From Polytrichum commune (lineage: Eukaryota > Streptophyta > Polytrichopsida > Polytrichales > Polytrichaceae): 64,000 nt of DNA. The stretch is taken from contig OX485808.1 of assembly GCA_950295325.1 (NCBI GenBank), positions 7,876,501 through 7,940,500 on the forward strand. The letters run 5' to 3'. Positions 33,914-47,366 of the stretch are shown one piece after another. The notes under the pieces were generated by a model. It ran no database searches. It worked only from the letters and a program-made list of their open reading frames with translations, and had not been told where the DNA came from. The first letter of the stretch is position 1. Every line of letters starts with the position of its first letter. A program made the position numbers and the translations under genes.

Positions 33914-36535
33914 GTATGTGAACACAAAATTGTGTTAGAAGAAAGTGTTGCCCTAGTAAGACAAAGACAATATAGAATGAACCCTAAATATTCTCTTTTA
34001 GTTAAAGAAGAAATTGATAAGTTATTAGAGACAGGGTTCATTTACAAAGTCCCTTATAGTGAGTGGGTTTCACCCATTGTTGTGGTACATAAGAAAAATG
34101 GGAAATTACGGATTTGTCAGGATTTTCGTAGATTAAATAGTGTCACTAGAAAGGATTATTTTGCACTCCCTTTCACTGACACTATGTTAGCTGCGGTATC
34201 GGGTCATACAACCTATTCGTTCATGGATGGATTTTCCGGGTATAATTAAATTCAAATCTATGAACCCCACCGTTGGTACACTACATTCACCACTGATTGG
34301 GGGACCTTTGCATACATGGTTATGCCATTTGGTTTATGCAATGCGCCCGCCACATTCCAACGCGTAATGACCGAGACATTTCAAGAATATTTATGTAAGT
34401 TTATGGAAATATTTTTGGATGACTTCGCGGTATTTGGAACTATGGAACAACATGCCGATTATCTACAAAAGTGTTTTGATAAATGCATAGAATTCGGTAT
34501 TTCCATAAACGCGGCCAAATCCGCCTTCCTCGTTCCCTTTGGCAAGTTAGTGGGACATATTGTGTCTGAGAAGGGAATAGCTACGGACCCGGATAAAGTC
34601 ACTATTATTGCATCTTTACCAATTCCCACTACGGTCTCGGAAGTGAAAGGATTTCTTGGCCATACAGGTTATTATTGCCGTTTTATTCATAAATATGCTA
34701 TTATAGCAATGCCCTTAACAGAATTATTAAAGAAAACAGATACACCACCGGTATGGACGACAACATGCACTAATGCTTTTAATACTCTAAAAAGAAAATT
34801 AGTGACTGCCCCCATATTAATACCACCTAATTGGGAGAAAGACTTCCACATATATGTGGATGCCTCCAACGTGGCCATAGGATCAGTTTTGAGCCGAAAA
34901 GACGATAAAGGGCATGATCATCCGATATATTTCGCGAGTCGTCAATTAGTGCAAGCTGAAAAGAATTACTCCGTCACAGAACGTGAGGCATTAGGTATGA
35001 TTTTCTCAGTACAAAAATTCAGACATTATTTATTGGGAAATAAGATGATTTTCCATGTTGATCATGATGCCTTAAAATACATGGTAAATAAACCGCAATT
35101 AAGTGGGCGTATTGCTCGATAGGTCTTACTTTTATAAGAATTCGACTTCACTGTTGAAGTTCGTCCTGGTAAAAGTCATGCCAATGCCGACCACCTGTCA
35201 CGTCTAAATGAGGAATTAGATGACGAACCCATTGATGATTCATTTCCCGATGCCCAATTATTCTTTGTTGACGTTATACCTCCCGAATATGCTGAAATAA
35301 TTACTTATTTACAAACTGGTACACTTCCGGAAGAATATAATGAAAAACAGAAACAAAGACTAGCTTATAAAGCAGGGCTATATACAATAATTGCTGATAC
35401 CTTGTATAAGCAAGGAAAAGATGGTGTTCTTCAACGTTGTATCACTAGTTCAGAAATTCCCCAAATTTTAAAGGCGTGTCACGATAACCCGGCCGGTGGA
35501 CATTTCGCGGGAGATGTCACCGCACGCAAGATATTACAATCAGGTTATTGGTGGCCGACACTATTTGCGGATTGCATTACCTATACTCGGCAATGTGATT
35601 TGTGCCAACGAATAGGTAAACCTACTACCTCATCCGCTATGTCTTTTACACCAATTTTAGCGTTAGCACCTTTTGAAAAATGGGGTATAGATTTCGTTGG
35701 TCTTATCAACCCACCTAATCGACACGGTCGTCATCGATACATTTTAGTAGCTACGGATTACGCTACAAAATGGGCGGAGGCCGAAGCCACTAAAACTAAT
35801 GACAAAGTGATTGTTGCCAAGTTTTTACGTGAAAATATTATGGCACGTTTTGGATGTCCTAAGGAACTTGTAAGTGATAGGGGTACTCATTTTGTCAATG
35901 ATGTTATTGAGGAATTAACCTCTAAATATAAAATCAAACACCGATTAACTACGCCCTATCACCCACGAGCTAATGGTCAAACCGAAAAGACTAATGGCAT
36001 TTTATGCAAAATTATTACTAAGACGGTCCAAGGGTCTATGACTGATTGGGATACTAAATTGATTGACGCATTATGGGCATACCGGACGGCGTATAAAGTT
36101 ACTACTAAATTTACGCCATTTCAATTAGTATACGGCCAAGAGGCAATTTTACCCATTGAATTGGAGCTACCTTCATTAAGAATTTCCATCAATGAGCGAT
36201 TGGGGCCGGTAGAATCCTTAGAGGCACGTATTAATATGCTTGAAAAATTAGATGAAACTCGTAGTCAAGCATATTCAAATACCGCCGCCATCCAAAAATG
36301 GCGTAAGTCTTACTATGATAGTAAGATGAAGGACAAAAAGATTACACTTACGGACCTCGTATTATTATACGACAGCCGTTTTCAAAAATTTCCGGGAAAA
36401 TTCCGATTACATTGGTTAGGACCTTATAAAGTACGTGTCGTACATGCCAATGGCTCATTTGATTTGGAAGATTTTGCGGGAAATGTCCTACCCACCCGAC
36501 TTAATGGAAATCGTTTGAAGATCTATCGTAAGTAA
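33914..36535 (+). pseudogene. pol: Retroelement reverse transcriptase, RNase H and integrase
   Basis: RT motifs include SPIVVVHKKNG, the MPFGLCNAPATF motif and the catalytic FLDD at 34413-34424. RNase H has an HIYVDAS strand and a TEREAL motif. Integrase has an H-H-C-C finger (about 35490-35610), WGIDFVG, VSDRGTHF and HPRANGQTEKTNG for the D,D-35-E triad. A C-terminal GPYKV...LPTRLNGNRLK segment ends at 36535. In-frame stops are a TAA at 34247-34249 (after the GFSGYN motif) and TAG/TAA near 35120-35137. The integrase portion (from 35402) is open. No chromodomain is visible. Confidence 0.9.
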
Positions 36536-39500
36536 CTGAGGACAATTCCTTAGTTTAAGGGGGAGGGAGGATATATTAAGTTGATAAAATAATAATATGA
36601 TATAATATATGAATAAATTTTGAAAATTCTACTGAAAAATTTAAGCAAAAAGCTACAAAGCTAGGTCTCAAAAGAATGTAAAGAGATAGGAATTGTGGAA
36701 GTAGACAGTCTAAAGAGCTTAACCAAGTCTAAAGAAAAGAAGGATGAAGTGACTTAAAGAAGTAATTATGAAATGAATAGGGGTGAAACAACCCTAGTGT
36801 GAAAGAAGTCACTTTTAGGTAGGATTGACGGTTGGGCCGTGAGCCGTCAGTGTGTCACTTGACTGCGGCCATGGCCAAAACGTTACAATCAACCTCAAGT
36901 TGGTAGTGAGCACAGCTGAGAGAGGAAGAGGAAGTTGAGTCGAAACCCACATTTGTGTTCAAAAGTAAGAAGTGTGAAGCTGAGAATTGAGCTAAGTGAT
37001 AGTTGTAGTGAAGAAGAGAGTGCGAGAGGAGTAGTGGAAAGGTCTCTCTCGATTGTGGAGCGGCAGAGCAATTTGGGGTGTCAAAGGAGGAGGGAGATCG
37101 CAGAGGAGAACCAGTTTCGGAGCATGCAAGACATTCTCCTCAAGTACGTGATTCGTCCTCAAAGCTCTGGTTTTCAAAAAGTAAGCTTATTGAACACAAC
37201 GAATTTGTTAATAAGGAGGCCAAAATTCAAATTTATGTATAATGCGAGCCCTAACTACTGGGTGTGTGTGTTCAAAGCTCTCTCAGAAGGAGAACCATAG
37301 TAATGTAGTAGAGAAAGAAATGAGTGCCTCATTGCCTGAGAAATGTAAGAGAAAGAGAAATCAAAAGAGTGATCCGAGTGAGAAAGAAGCATGAGAGGAG
37401 ACAGAGTGACCAGTGACTGAGGAAAGAATAGAAAAAATGTCCAAGATATGAATATAGCTTCTTTACAAAAAAATTGTTCCTTCAGTCCATTCTTAGGACT
37501 CTGGCCAAGTAATTTTCTCAATAGTGAGCAAGGTTAAGCAAAGAGGGACCTGAGAAAGAGTGAAAGAAAGACTTCTATGAGTGAATCAGAATTAGGTGAT
37601 GAGTGAACAATCAAGAAAGCAAAAGAGAATGTTGCTCATAATTTCAGGAGGAAGTGCCAAAAGAGGAATCTTGACAAGAACATTTTGAAGAATTGATGAA
37701 GAGATATGGAGTCAGAAAGAGAGCCAATGTAGCAAGTAGCAAGAGTCGAAAGTTTGTGTAGTTAGCTTTTTGGTTACAAACAAACCCAGGGAAACAATCA
37801 GGGAAAACTTAAAAGGTGACTTTTATCTCATCTAGGCGTCTTGGACAAGGTTCATTAGGAAAAACATAGAATTATTTCACTTCCTTTTAACTTAGAACTG
37901 ACAATTATCTTAGGGGTAAGGGATAACAACTCTAAAAACTCTCTTTGTCAGTACATGCAAATGTGACAGTCTCTCACCTCACACTAATTCCCAGGCAATA
38001 GTCTGGCAGTGAGTTCATTTTAATTGGACCAAGTGCGGTGCACAATCATAGGCACAGCCATCGGCAATAGTCTTGCATAAGTAGCACTGTAGAGTCTTGT
38101 TCTACCAAAGCCAGGGGCACTTTGGTATAGGCAATAGTCTTTCATTGCTTAATATTCTTGCATAAGAGCAACATAAATATTAGTCCTTACATGATATAAC
38201 CTCTTTATTAATTGGAATTACAATAGGTTGCAGAGCATATGGATTTCAATTATCTTTTGAATTTATACTTGCATTTCACCCCAAAATTAATATCGAGTTC
38301 ATGTTATGGATTTCTGGGTCAATCGTTACCCTACGTACCGTAGTAAGCATTCTTACTTGCTGTTCTAGACTTGTCTTTTCTTTTCTCTACTGGCCTGCCC
38401 CACTTCTCTTGGCAGCCAACAGTCCTTCGAAGGGTGACCTTTCACCTTATCAGGGCCATCGTCTTTTTGGTCCTCTCTCTCTACAGTAGGGTTAGAGAGA
38501 AAACATACTCTCAAGTCATATCCTACTATCACATCCACACTATTCTCTCCAAGGACTCCAGACTATGGCCTTGCAATAATTCAGAAATCAGGTGCTCTCT
38601 TCCTTAATCACAACATATTTCCTTATCCTAGTAGATTCATTGCCTAATGATCATCACAATTATAATCTTTCCATGCACCAAAGCAATTGACCATACTTCA
38701 GGTTATCATCATCAGGAATTAGACAATGTAAAGACTATAGCCTCTGCCGAATTATTCCAGTTCATTGTATTTTAGATAGTCTATCAGAGTCACATGATTA
38801 ATTATGACCAAAATACCCTCATTCCTAAGAGTGCATAACAAATCAGCTATATCAACTCAACACAATCCAACAATTTGAGAAGTGGTCAGTTCACATTCTT
38901 ATTAGGACAAGGACAAAATCACATTCAAGTTCTGCATCATAAGCCATTCAGTCTCTCACAATCATTCTCAGAGTCATTAACACACTATGGCCTATAACAT
39001 TGCACAAAATCATCACACATCACCAAACTACATTCAAAATATGTTAATCCTGGAAAAGTACATCAGGGAGAATGATAATAGTGAAGTAAGACTATTCGCT
39101 CTCCAGTACAAACCCCCTGGAGGCTTCTTAAGTATTGATATACAGGCTATAGCCTGTAATTATCCATATCACTCAAATGTAAGACTTGATCTTCAGACAA
39201 TAGCCTTTGCAAGTACTATTCACTCTCTTGGCTCCAGAAGGAGAAGACCTCTCTCCCTTGATATAACCTCCTTCACCTACTTATACTCCTTTTCCCAACA
39301 GGTTCTTTTCTACTGACACCTTTTACAATCAGACTATAGCCTTCCAGATTGTCTTTTTTGGTATCTCTGGGTTACAGGCCGTTCATACTTACAATCTTTT
39401 AATGTTTAAGTTCAATATAAGCCAGTTTCACACTCAAAAACTTCTTGGCAAGCAAAAAATGTTATCCTAACTAATTTTTCTTATTACAGTTTGCAACAGA

Positions 39501-39924
39501 AAAAAAGAAAGATTAGAATTAAGAATAGAATTTGCTCTTTCAATTCTTCTCATAGCAAGGCCCCTGCTGCCATAGTGTCTTCTTCTTCATGACTCAATCT
39601 CTTTCTTCTCCGTGTTAAGCGATTCCAAAGTAAAGATTGAATGGTCAAAACAAAAATGTCGGAGTAATGTAGTGGTAAATGGGCCAGAACTTTTAGAAGT
39701 CACACTGAGATAGTTCTATCAACCCGTCCTGTCCAAATAGCGGTCTCTGATTCTAAGTCGCAGGCCATAGGTTAAGGTGCATTGTGTCTTGAGCAACAAA
39801 AACTGACCTGTGACAATGACTGCAGGGTGAAGGACTGATTACCGACTTTAGGTAAAGGCTTAAGTGAGTGACACTACAAGAGTGATAGCTCAATTGAATA
39901 GGTGATAGTAAGAGTCTATCAAAT
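36536..39924. other. Long non-coding spacer between integrase and the extra ORF
   Basis: It starts with a purine run AAGGGGGAGGGAGGA at about 36556, which resembles a polypurine tract and could be an internal one. The rest has only short chance frames. Between 37990 and 38170 the word GGCAATAGTCT repeats, and CAGGCTATAGCCTG near 39142 is a perfect palindrome. Confidence 0.5.
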
Positions 39925-42549
39925 ATGGCACCAACTGCTCCGGTGCAGTCCCTTACTCTGGCGGAGATTCCCAGAAGGCTTCAACAAATAATGACGAAGA
40001 ATCAAGCGAATTTGGAGAAGGCAGGGATATGGGAGTTTCCGCTTTGGGTGCGCGATGTGGAGAAAATGGTACATGATGGGAAAGTCACCCAATTTGTCAA
40101 TACATACCAGCTCAAGACGAAGTCAGCTAAGGTGGATGGAATAACAGTGGATTTCTCCACTCAGGCAATCAGCCAAGCCTTCTTGTTGCCAAATCAAGGA
40201 GCAAAGACTGAGGCATTACCTGAACTAACCAGGGCAGAGGCCGAAGAGATTTTTGAGTACAAATTTCGGTGGGGGAAAGACACGAAGTGGGGGATTGGAC
40301 TGACTCGTCACCATTGGAAAATGTGGTTTGATCTGGTCAACAACTACTTTTTGTTCAGACCTGAGGAGGGGAGAATGAAGCAAAAATACGTGGTAGAAGC
40401 TATTCGAACTTGGGAGGGGCACGAAATGAATTGGTCCCTCATTGTTCAACATAGGATCAATGAGGAGATTCAGGTGCGGAAGGCGCAGAGTCCGCCGATT
40501 CTCTACCTTTATTCGGCCTTTTATATCACCTGTTTGTGTGAATTACCTCTGAGACCGGTCAAATTGACATCACCACGACCTTCACCAGTCAAACGACCGA
40601 TGTCTCCACCCTCTCCGACTTCGGAAGAAATTGAAGTCCAACATGCCATCATGACTACCAGAATTGCAGATCTGAACAAGCTAGTAGCCAAAAAACAGAA
40701 CAAGTTGGAGCTGGCACAAGAGAAAAATGCAGGAGTGTCTCCAAAAAATTAATCAACTACTCCAGGAGAAGTTGAATGACCAGCGGCAATTCGCGGAGCT
40801 CCAAATCCAAAATACGGCTCTTAAATTGCAGCTGACTGAACTACGAAAAGACTATACTAGGCTGCAAAAGGAGGGGGCAGGGAGAGTGACTCCGAAGCCC
40901 CTGATAATGGAGAAGTCTAGTAATACTATGGACTTTAGTCTTTTGGACCCTTTGACATCGACAGTCCCCGTGGTCCCGAGCCCGGTGGCAGTAGGGGGTA
41001 AGTTTTTGACCGATGAAGTGTGTGCAAAGTTTTCGGAGTTAGAAAATAGGATTTGTTTGAACTTTAACTTGCACCAGTTTTATGAGATCCATCGGGACTT
41101 GCTCTTAGCCATGACAGGGTACGAGTTAGGGGATGTCTTGGATAAGACCCAATTTTTCGCAATGTGGTCATTCTGTGAGCGGTTTAAAGTCAAAAATTTG
41201 CTCACAGAGGTCCTAGCTAGGAAACATCTTCGGTTAGCCGATCTCTTTTCTGCATTCATCAAGATGGGGGATGTAGGGGGTAGAATTTATCTCTATTATG
41301 CGGAATGTGAGGAGCGTCTTCACCTACGACGGGGATTGAGAAGGCTCACTGAGGATAGGCAGGCAAACTGGGCCGATTATAGCATCGTCATGTCTCAACA
41401 ATTTTACAGTCCAGGCAGAGAGATAGTGGTCCAGTGGAAAGCGAATCTCGAGGCAGTTGCACCCTTGGTGAAGCATGAAGAATATCTTGAGAGGGTCTTA
41501 AGTTTTAGTCTTCGCCGAGTCTACAATTTAGCTCAGGTAGATGATTTCACAGCTACTCATTATCTGTACAATCGGGAGAAGGCCATAGATAGGATAGATA
41601 GATATTTGAAGGCCATCGAAGGAAAGAGGGCCCCAGTGCTATCTGTTCAGGCACATGTGGATTTTTGTTTGGCACCCCTGGGATACTGTCCCCGCTTTGT
41701 TCGCACCATCGACATGCCAGTGGGAGGATCGACCGCAAATCAGCGTTACCTCGGGCACTACAAAGAATTGTTTGACGAAGAGGGGGAGAAACCCATTCCT
41801 ACATGGCCAGCTTTGGCATGGATTTTGGAAAATTACGGGCTGTCCCGAATAGAAAAAGTAGCAGCTGACATCGTGTATCGGCAGCAAAGTGGACCCTAGT
41901 CCTTTGAACCACCTCCAGCGGTACAACTCCATCCTCAATATTGCCCTTGCGCACGTCGTCATAAGTGGGCACCAGATTCAACAATTGCGTCAGTAGAGTA
42001 CAACTGGCCGCATATTCAAGGGGCTCCTGGTTTCAACACGCCAAGCCAATGCCGGGATGCCTACTCAAGGTTTCATGAAGAGCACCGGAATCATAAGGAC
42101 CCAGTATGCTTCCGAGTTGCAGTCTTTTGTGCGGCCCTTACCGAATGGTGTCATCGATGGAATTTCGCTATCAATGTTAACTACTATCATGAATCAAGGC
42201 AAGAATTTTTCATGTTGTTGAAGTTGCAGTTTCGACCCTCTCGTTGGTTGAGGTTGCTCGAAGCCATGGCCCTCACTCATTTCATTGAGGGAGTTCATAC
42301 CAGCCTGGTCAATGAATTCCCTTTCACAAGGGTGGGTCCCTTTGATGGATTTATGAAATGGCAGAGGATGAATAATCCACACGTGGTGGCCCAAGATGAA
42401 GACTTGCAACGTGCTATTCTTCAACTGGATGCGCGAGAAAGTCGACATCCTAGTGGATCCAGAAGTCGAAGAACTACACGTGAAGGAGAAGAAGACGACA
42501 CCGAGGGCTCAATCAAGCGACTTCGGATTGGCAGGGACGCCAATCAGTA
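39925..42549 (+). pseudogene. Extra retroelement ORF after pol, coiled-coil, function unknown
   Basis: The ORF starts at ATG 39925. It shifts frame near 40735, has a TAG at 41897-41899, and otherwise continues in the same frame to 42550, for about 870 residues in total. A folded N-terminal part contains W-E-F-P-L-W and K-W-G-I-G. A Pro/Ser linker (about 40560-40620) follows, then a strong coiled coil spanning the frameshift (about 40640-40870), then a long helical-looking region and a basic/acidic tail. Its position matches the env-like ORF of Athila elements, but no signal peptide or membrane segment is visible. An envelope role is therefore not supported. A nucleoprotein or structural role is possible but unproven. 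Confidence 0.6.
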
Positions 42550-42562
42550 AAGGAGGGGGCTA
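42549..42562 (+). promoter_or_regulatory. Polypurine tract
   Basis: AAAGGAGGGGGCTA lies directly before the TGTGATACC start of the 3' LTR, the expected plus-strand priming site. Confidence 0.8.
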
Positions 42563-45088
42563 TGTGATACCATTTTTTGGACAGAATGTGTAATTTTTAG
42601 TCTTGAAGGGTAGATGAATGACAAATTTCACTCAAGACTGTTAAAATAGTGAAGAACTAGGCAATTAGTTACTTAGAAGCGGAAACATGCAAGTAAGATA
42701 GAAATTCCCTTGCTGCCCATAGTCTAGAAGATATCAAGAGTCATGGAATTCACATGTGACAATTGGAAGCAACATTTAATATCTTAGCTAGGGTCAGTCA
42801 CCACCTTTCGGTATAGGAAGATAAGTAGAGGAAGGAAGAAGACAAAGGAGAGTGAATCCAATTTTCTGAATATCCTCTCGGGAAGAGAGTGAATGTTTTT
42901 AACTGACCTTGAACTCTTGTGATCATCAACTATACATGGGTGTGAAACCCATTGCTTTCTTGTAAATCATACTTGGAAATATAACAACCTGTTTTTGAAA
43001 TCTCTATCTCTTGTCAAGTGTGTGCTTGTGTGTGGGGATGTCGAGTGTTGTTTTCTGGACCGGAATCAATTTGGGAGTGTGATGCTCTCAAATGAAAGAT
43101 TGTGGGAATTGTGTCTGTATCGAAGTCAGTTTGAGTGAAGAATTTCTTGGACAGTATCTTAAGGTTTTAGCCACAGAGGAGTAATTCCTCGGTGATTATA
43201 AGTGTCCGGGTGTGAAGCCCGAGGATTTCATTGTGATACATATCTGATTAAAATTCAGATTCTTTTATTCCTCACACACTTCAACTCTCTTGTCTGCGAA
43301 TATTGTATACTTGAAATGTGTGCAGTGCACTAACTTCTGGGTGAGAAAGAGTAATATGGTTTCCCCTTGACTCTCTTCCCTGAGTGTGAAACTCTGGTGC
43401 AAGGGAAGTGTGTGATTCACCCACACTGAGTCCAACCAAATACCCACAAACCAATAAAGAGTCACAAGTTGACAGACTGGTGACTCGAGTTTGCAAATGG
43501 GCTTGTGAAGAGTTCCATTATATGAGTGCGAAGCTCTTATAGAGATAAAAATAGGATTTGTGTCTGTAGTGAATACATAATGAATGAGGAATACTTTGAT
43601 AGTATTTTAAGGTTGGAACTCTAGAAGAGTAACTTCCTGATGAGTGAAGTAATTGGATGTGAAGTCCCGGGTGATCAATAATCTGTTAACTGGTAAGTAT
43701 TAATTGCATAAAAACCGATTAATAGATTGATACGAAGAGAATCACAATTTACATTCAGATTCTCGGTCCCCCCGCTCTCGCGGAATGAAAGAACCTAACA
43801 TATGTGTATGTTTGACTTATTCTCGTAATACCACTGATAGATGTTCCAATCAGATAAGTGAATCACTGTAAGAAACTTCAGGGTGGGAAAAAGTTAAATT
43901 AAGTAAGAAACACGATCAACCATTTCGTTGTGAGAACCTTAAAAGTTAAAGTCGGTCATCTTAGTTCTGGCAGCAAGAGGATAATTGGAAAGAGATTTGT
44001 TCACATTCCTCGACTCCTCAATTACTTCTAGGATATGATTGGTGAATTACAAGTCCCATTATCCGATGCTATCTTTTTTCTAAATCAATCGGGAGTGAAT
44101 CCTGGTTCATTGTATGAGTTACTATTGATTCGAGATGTGCTATGAATGGATTACACTGACAGTTAATCTCCTGTGAATTGAAGAATCGATTTTCGAGAAG
44201 ATAATCTGTGGGGTACCAGTTTAATGTCTTAAGTCACCCAGAGCAGGGAGATAACTTTTCTTCTAGTGCTCTCCAAGCAAATAAGCCAGGGGTGTCTTAG
44301 GCGGATCTCCCGAATTTTAAGAAGGGAGGAAGGATTCTGTAAAGATTGGCTCCAAGAGCAGAGCTCGATCTAAGATATTGCTTGAAAAATAGTTTGTCCA
44401 CATGAACGCGAGGATAGAGCTAACGGGGAAAGATTGTGAAAATCTAATCGTCTTTAACAGTAGGTGACGACGAGGTGAAAGAGAAAAATCCTTGGGTGTT
44501 GATGCAGGTGATCGTTGTGTCTGCAAGATAACTTCACTCCAGAGCCACAGCGGAGAGAATTGAGTGGCTAATGTGACTAGACGTTTCTCTGACACTATAA
44601 GATTATTACTGGACACTGGTTACTAGTTACTTGGAACTGGTTACTAGACGTTTCTTTGGTTACTTGTGACTAGACGCTTACTTGGAACTTGGAACTGGAC
44701 GTTTACTTGTGACTCGGTATTAGACTGTGACTATTTTGACCCGATTCGCTCAAGACGCTTCTCGCTTAATTAGTTCCCGGTTCGTGGTTCTGTCACTTGT
44801 AACTAGACTTTTATAAAAAATTTACTAAGGCCTAATTTTTATAAGGATGGAAATATGTTAAGCAGTATCACCACATGTATAATGAATAAATCCATATATG
44901 GTGAGAAAGTAACAAGTCAAGTCACATGAGAATAGATTAATTGTGGTAATTAAGTGTTAAACCCATTCCATCACCCCTTTGAACTATTAATCGACCTTAT
45001 CGTGACAAACTAAAGATACATCTGACACTCATTTAGTCTTCCCTGGGTGTTTTTCGAGCTGGAACCCTGGATGAAAAAACTAACTACA
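42563..45088 (+). repeat. 3' LTR, 2526 bp
   Basis: It begins TGTGATACC after the polypurine tract and ends CTAACTACA, the TG...CA form. The last ~390 bp match the 5' LTR tail. Near 44600-44710 the words TTACTTG, GGAACTGG and AGACGTT are tandemly repeated. The flanking 5 bp afterwards is AAAGG; the left target copy is outside the window. Confidence 0.85.
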
Positions 45089-45417
45089 AAGGGGAAGGGC
45101 CTTAGGTTTAAATGTTTGATTTAGAACATGTTCTTGTTGGTTTACGGGGTGAGGGTTTAGTGGATAGGATAAGGTCCTACTAAGTAGGAGAAGGTTAAGG
45201 GGTTTGTGGTCTTGGGTGTCCTCTCCTCCTCTTCCTCTCCTCTCCCTCTCTCCCTCTCTCCTCTTCTTTCCTCTCAAGGAGGTTGAGCTCTTAGAGCTCA
45301 GAAGAATGCGGGAATTAGGGGGAGAATTAGTAGAATTAGTGGAATTAGGTAGGTGCATTAGGTGGAAGACTTATGGTAATTAGCGGAATTAGGTAGGGGG
45401 ATTAGGTAGGTGACTTA
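45089..45417. other. Flanking sequence after the retroelement, no gene
   Basis: It contains a CT-rich simple tract at about 45220-45280. No coding sequence is recognised. Confidence 0.4.
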
Positions 45418-45916
45418 GTGGCACTAAGGGAGCTGGTTTGCAGCTACACTGGGAACTAAGGGGGTTGGTTGCAGCTACGACTGGAACTAAGGGAGTTGGG
45501 TTGCAGCTACGACTGGAACTAAGGGAGTTGGGTTGCAGCTACACTGGGAACTAAGGGAGCTGGTTTGCAGCTACGACTGGAACTAAGGGAGCTGGTTTGC
45601 AGCTACGACTGGAACTAAGGGAGCTGGTTGCAGCTACGACTGGAACTAAGGGAGTTGGGTTGCAGCTACACTGGGAACTAAGGGAGCTGGTTTGCAGCTA
45701 CGACTGGAACTAAGGGAGCTGGTTTGCAGCTACGACTGGAACTAAGGGAGCTGGTTGCAACTACGACTGGAACTAAGGGAGCTGGTTGCAGCTACGACTG
45801 GAACTAAGGGAGTTGGTTGCAGCTACAACTGGAACTAAGGGAGCTGGTTTGCAGCTACACTGGGAACTAAGGGAGCTGGTTGCAACTACGATTGGGAACT
45901 AAGAGAGCTGGTTGCA
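45418..45916 (+). repeat. Minisatellite, ~32 bp unit, about 16 copies
   Basis: The unit resembles GGAACTAAGGGAGCTGG + TTTGCAGCTACGACT with length variants. Two alternating forms (CTACACTGG and CTACGACTGG) suggest higher-order duplication. Confidence 0.9.
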
Positions 45917-46313
45917 TAGGCCGGTTATAGGCCGGTTAGGGGCCGGTTAGGGGGATTGGTCATGAGTATGGGCTAGTAAATTAGGAAGGGGGAGAGGAAT
46001 TAAACTAGGGATTCCACTCACTAGCGAACTAGAATGGGTGGCCTCATATAAATTAGAGGGTAGTATAAGGGGAGGAGCTTTTAGTAGGGATTTGATTGTG
46101 GGATTGTGAATTAGTGTAGTAGGGAAGGGATAAATAGAGAAGAGCATTTTTCAATGCTTGTACTCGGATTATGGAATAAATTGGTGTGCAAGATTTGATG
46201 GGAAATGTAATGGATTATCACGAATTTGGTAAGATGGAGTTATGGGAACACAAATGTGATATCCATTCCCTCACCCGGACTAGGACGCTTAAGGGTGGGT
46301 GGTTTGGCCTCAC

Positions 46314-47366
46314 ATGGCCACAAACATGTATCAATGTACAAGCTTCGGAGGCTAGTCTTTTGGGAAATGGAGACATTCGAGAGGAGTTTGATATGGACGA
46401 CCATTACGTGGGGCCTGCTAGTAGTCGTCCCCCACCATCTTTCCGCATTGCAGTGGATTGTCATGAAGGCTATATGCTTATTTTGCGTCCTGGAGATGAG
46501 ACATATACGAAGCCAGTGTGGGTGGCAAGAGCTTTGTCCAAACCAAATTTTGTAACTTCCAGCCCTCATTTTCGACAAATACAAGTGGAGTACTACCGAC
46601 CGACAGCACGGAATGAAGATGTGATTCGGCATTTTACAGGCTGGGATACAAACCCTAACTTTCGGTAGAAGGTGGATTTTGAGCACGGTCCATCTTGAGT
46701 AGATACAGATTCCATATTCATAGCATGGAAACCACGGAAAAATCATAGTAGATTAGTGTCCATCCCTCAAAAGTACATAACTTTTGCAAAAGACAACCTT
46801 GCTCGGATCGGACAAGAAGCAACCCATGTTGAATGACAAGTTGGTAGGATTGTGTTAGCATGATTATAGTTTCATATGTAATTATAGCAATATATATTAC
46901 TCATATGTGTGCTCTTCAAAATTAGGGCAAAGTTTGGGTAGAACTTACGAATGCTATATTGTTTGGGGTTGGATGAATATCCATTTACTATATTTCAAAA
47001 CAAATGTGAAGTTCATCTTATTATTAAGTTTGGGACTAAATTGTCGATTGAAGAAATATGCATTTATTACATGCACTTTGTATGTTGCAATGTCTATATT
47101 TTATTGACCATGCTAATAATAAAAAAACATTTTATATGTTTTTTGGGTGAAACTTGTTTGGAGTGCTCTACCCAATGTGGTTTTGTTGATGAAGTTGGTG
47201 TCAAGTGCTCTACCATATGTGCTTATGTCCGCACATCATAGATTTGGGATATTAGAACATATAATATATTTGAGATTGTTGACAATATAGTTTCGGGTAT
47301 CTTCATGTTGTTTGATCCACATATTAATTTGAGACTAGAGAAAGTCTCAATTTAACGAATATAGTG
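46314..47366 (+). pseudogene. Truncated CACTA-1 relative: DUF7869 C-terminus and right end
   Basis: From 46314 this matches 19089-20142 closely, including the GPASSRPPPSFR and RPGDE segments and the full right terminal repeat (47341-47366). Only the last part of the transposase-like gene is present. Stops occur at 46666-46668 and about 46696. At the place of the CACTA-1 TGA (19102) this copy has TGT. The left end of the element is absent. Confidence 0.85.

Larger units (their letters stand above)
1..45088 (+). mobile_element. Large Ty3/gypsy LTR retrotransposon, nested and decayed; 5' end outside the window
   Basis: The 5' LTR tail (1-405) matches the end of the 3' LTR (42563-45088). By eye there are about six substitutions and three small indels over the shared ~390 bp. 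Between them, in order, are a tRNA-Asp type primer site, pre-gag ORFs, gag with zinc knuckles, aspartic protease, RT, RNase H, integrase, a 3.4 kb spacer, an extra ORF and a polypurine tract. The order protease-RT-RNaseH-integrase defines Ty3/gypsy. Long LTRs, the tRNA-Asp site and an ORF after integrase recall the Athila/Tat side of the family. Two CACTA elements and one small inverted-repeat element interrupt it. Without them the element would be roughly 18 kb including the missing LTR part. In-frame stops and frameshifts in gag, protease and pol make it non-autonomous. Confidence 0.9.

Noticed and set aside
36556-36572. True 3' LTR start directly after integrase
   Set aside because: The following TATATTAAG lacks a TG start, and a better polypurine tract plus TGTGATACC occurs at 42549-42570, with an LTR tail that matches the window start.
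39925-42550. Viral-type envelope gene after integrase
   Set aside because: No signal peptide, membrane segment or glycoprotein features are visible; coiled-coil and low-complexity parts dominate.
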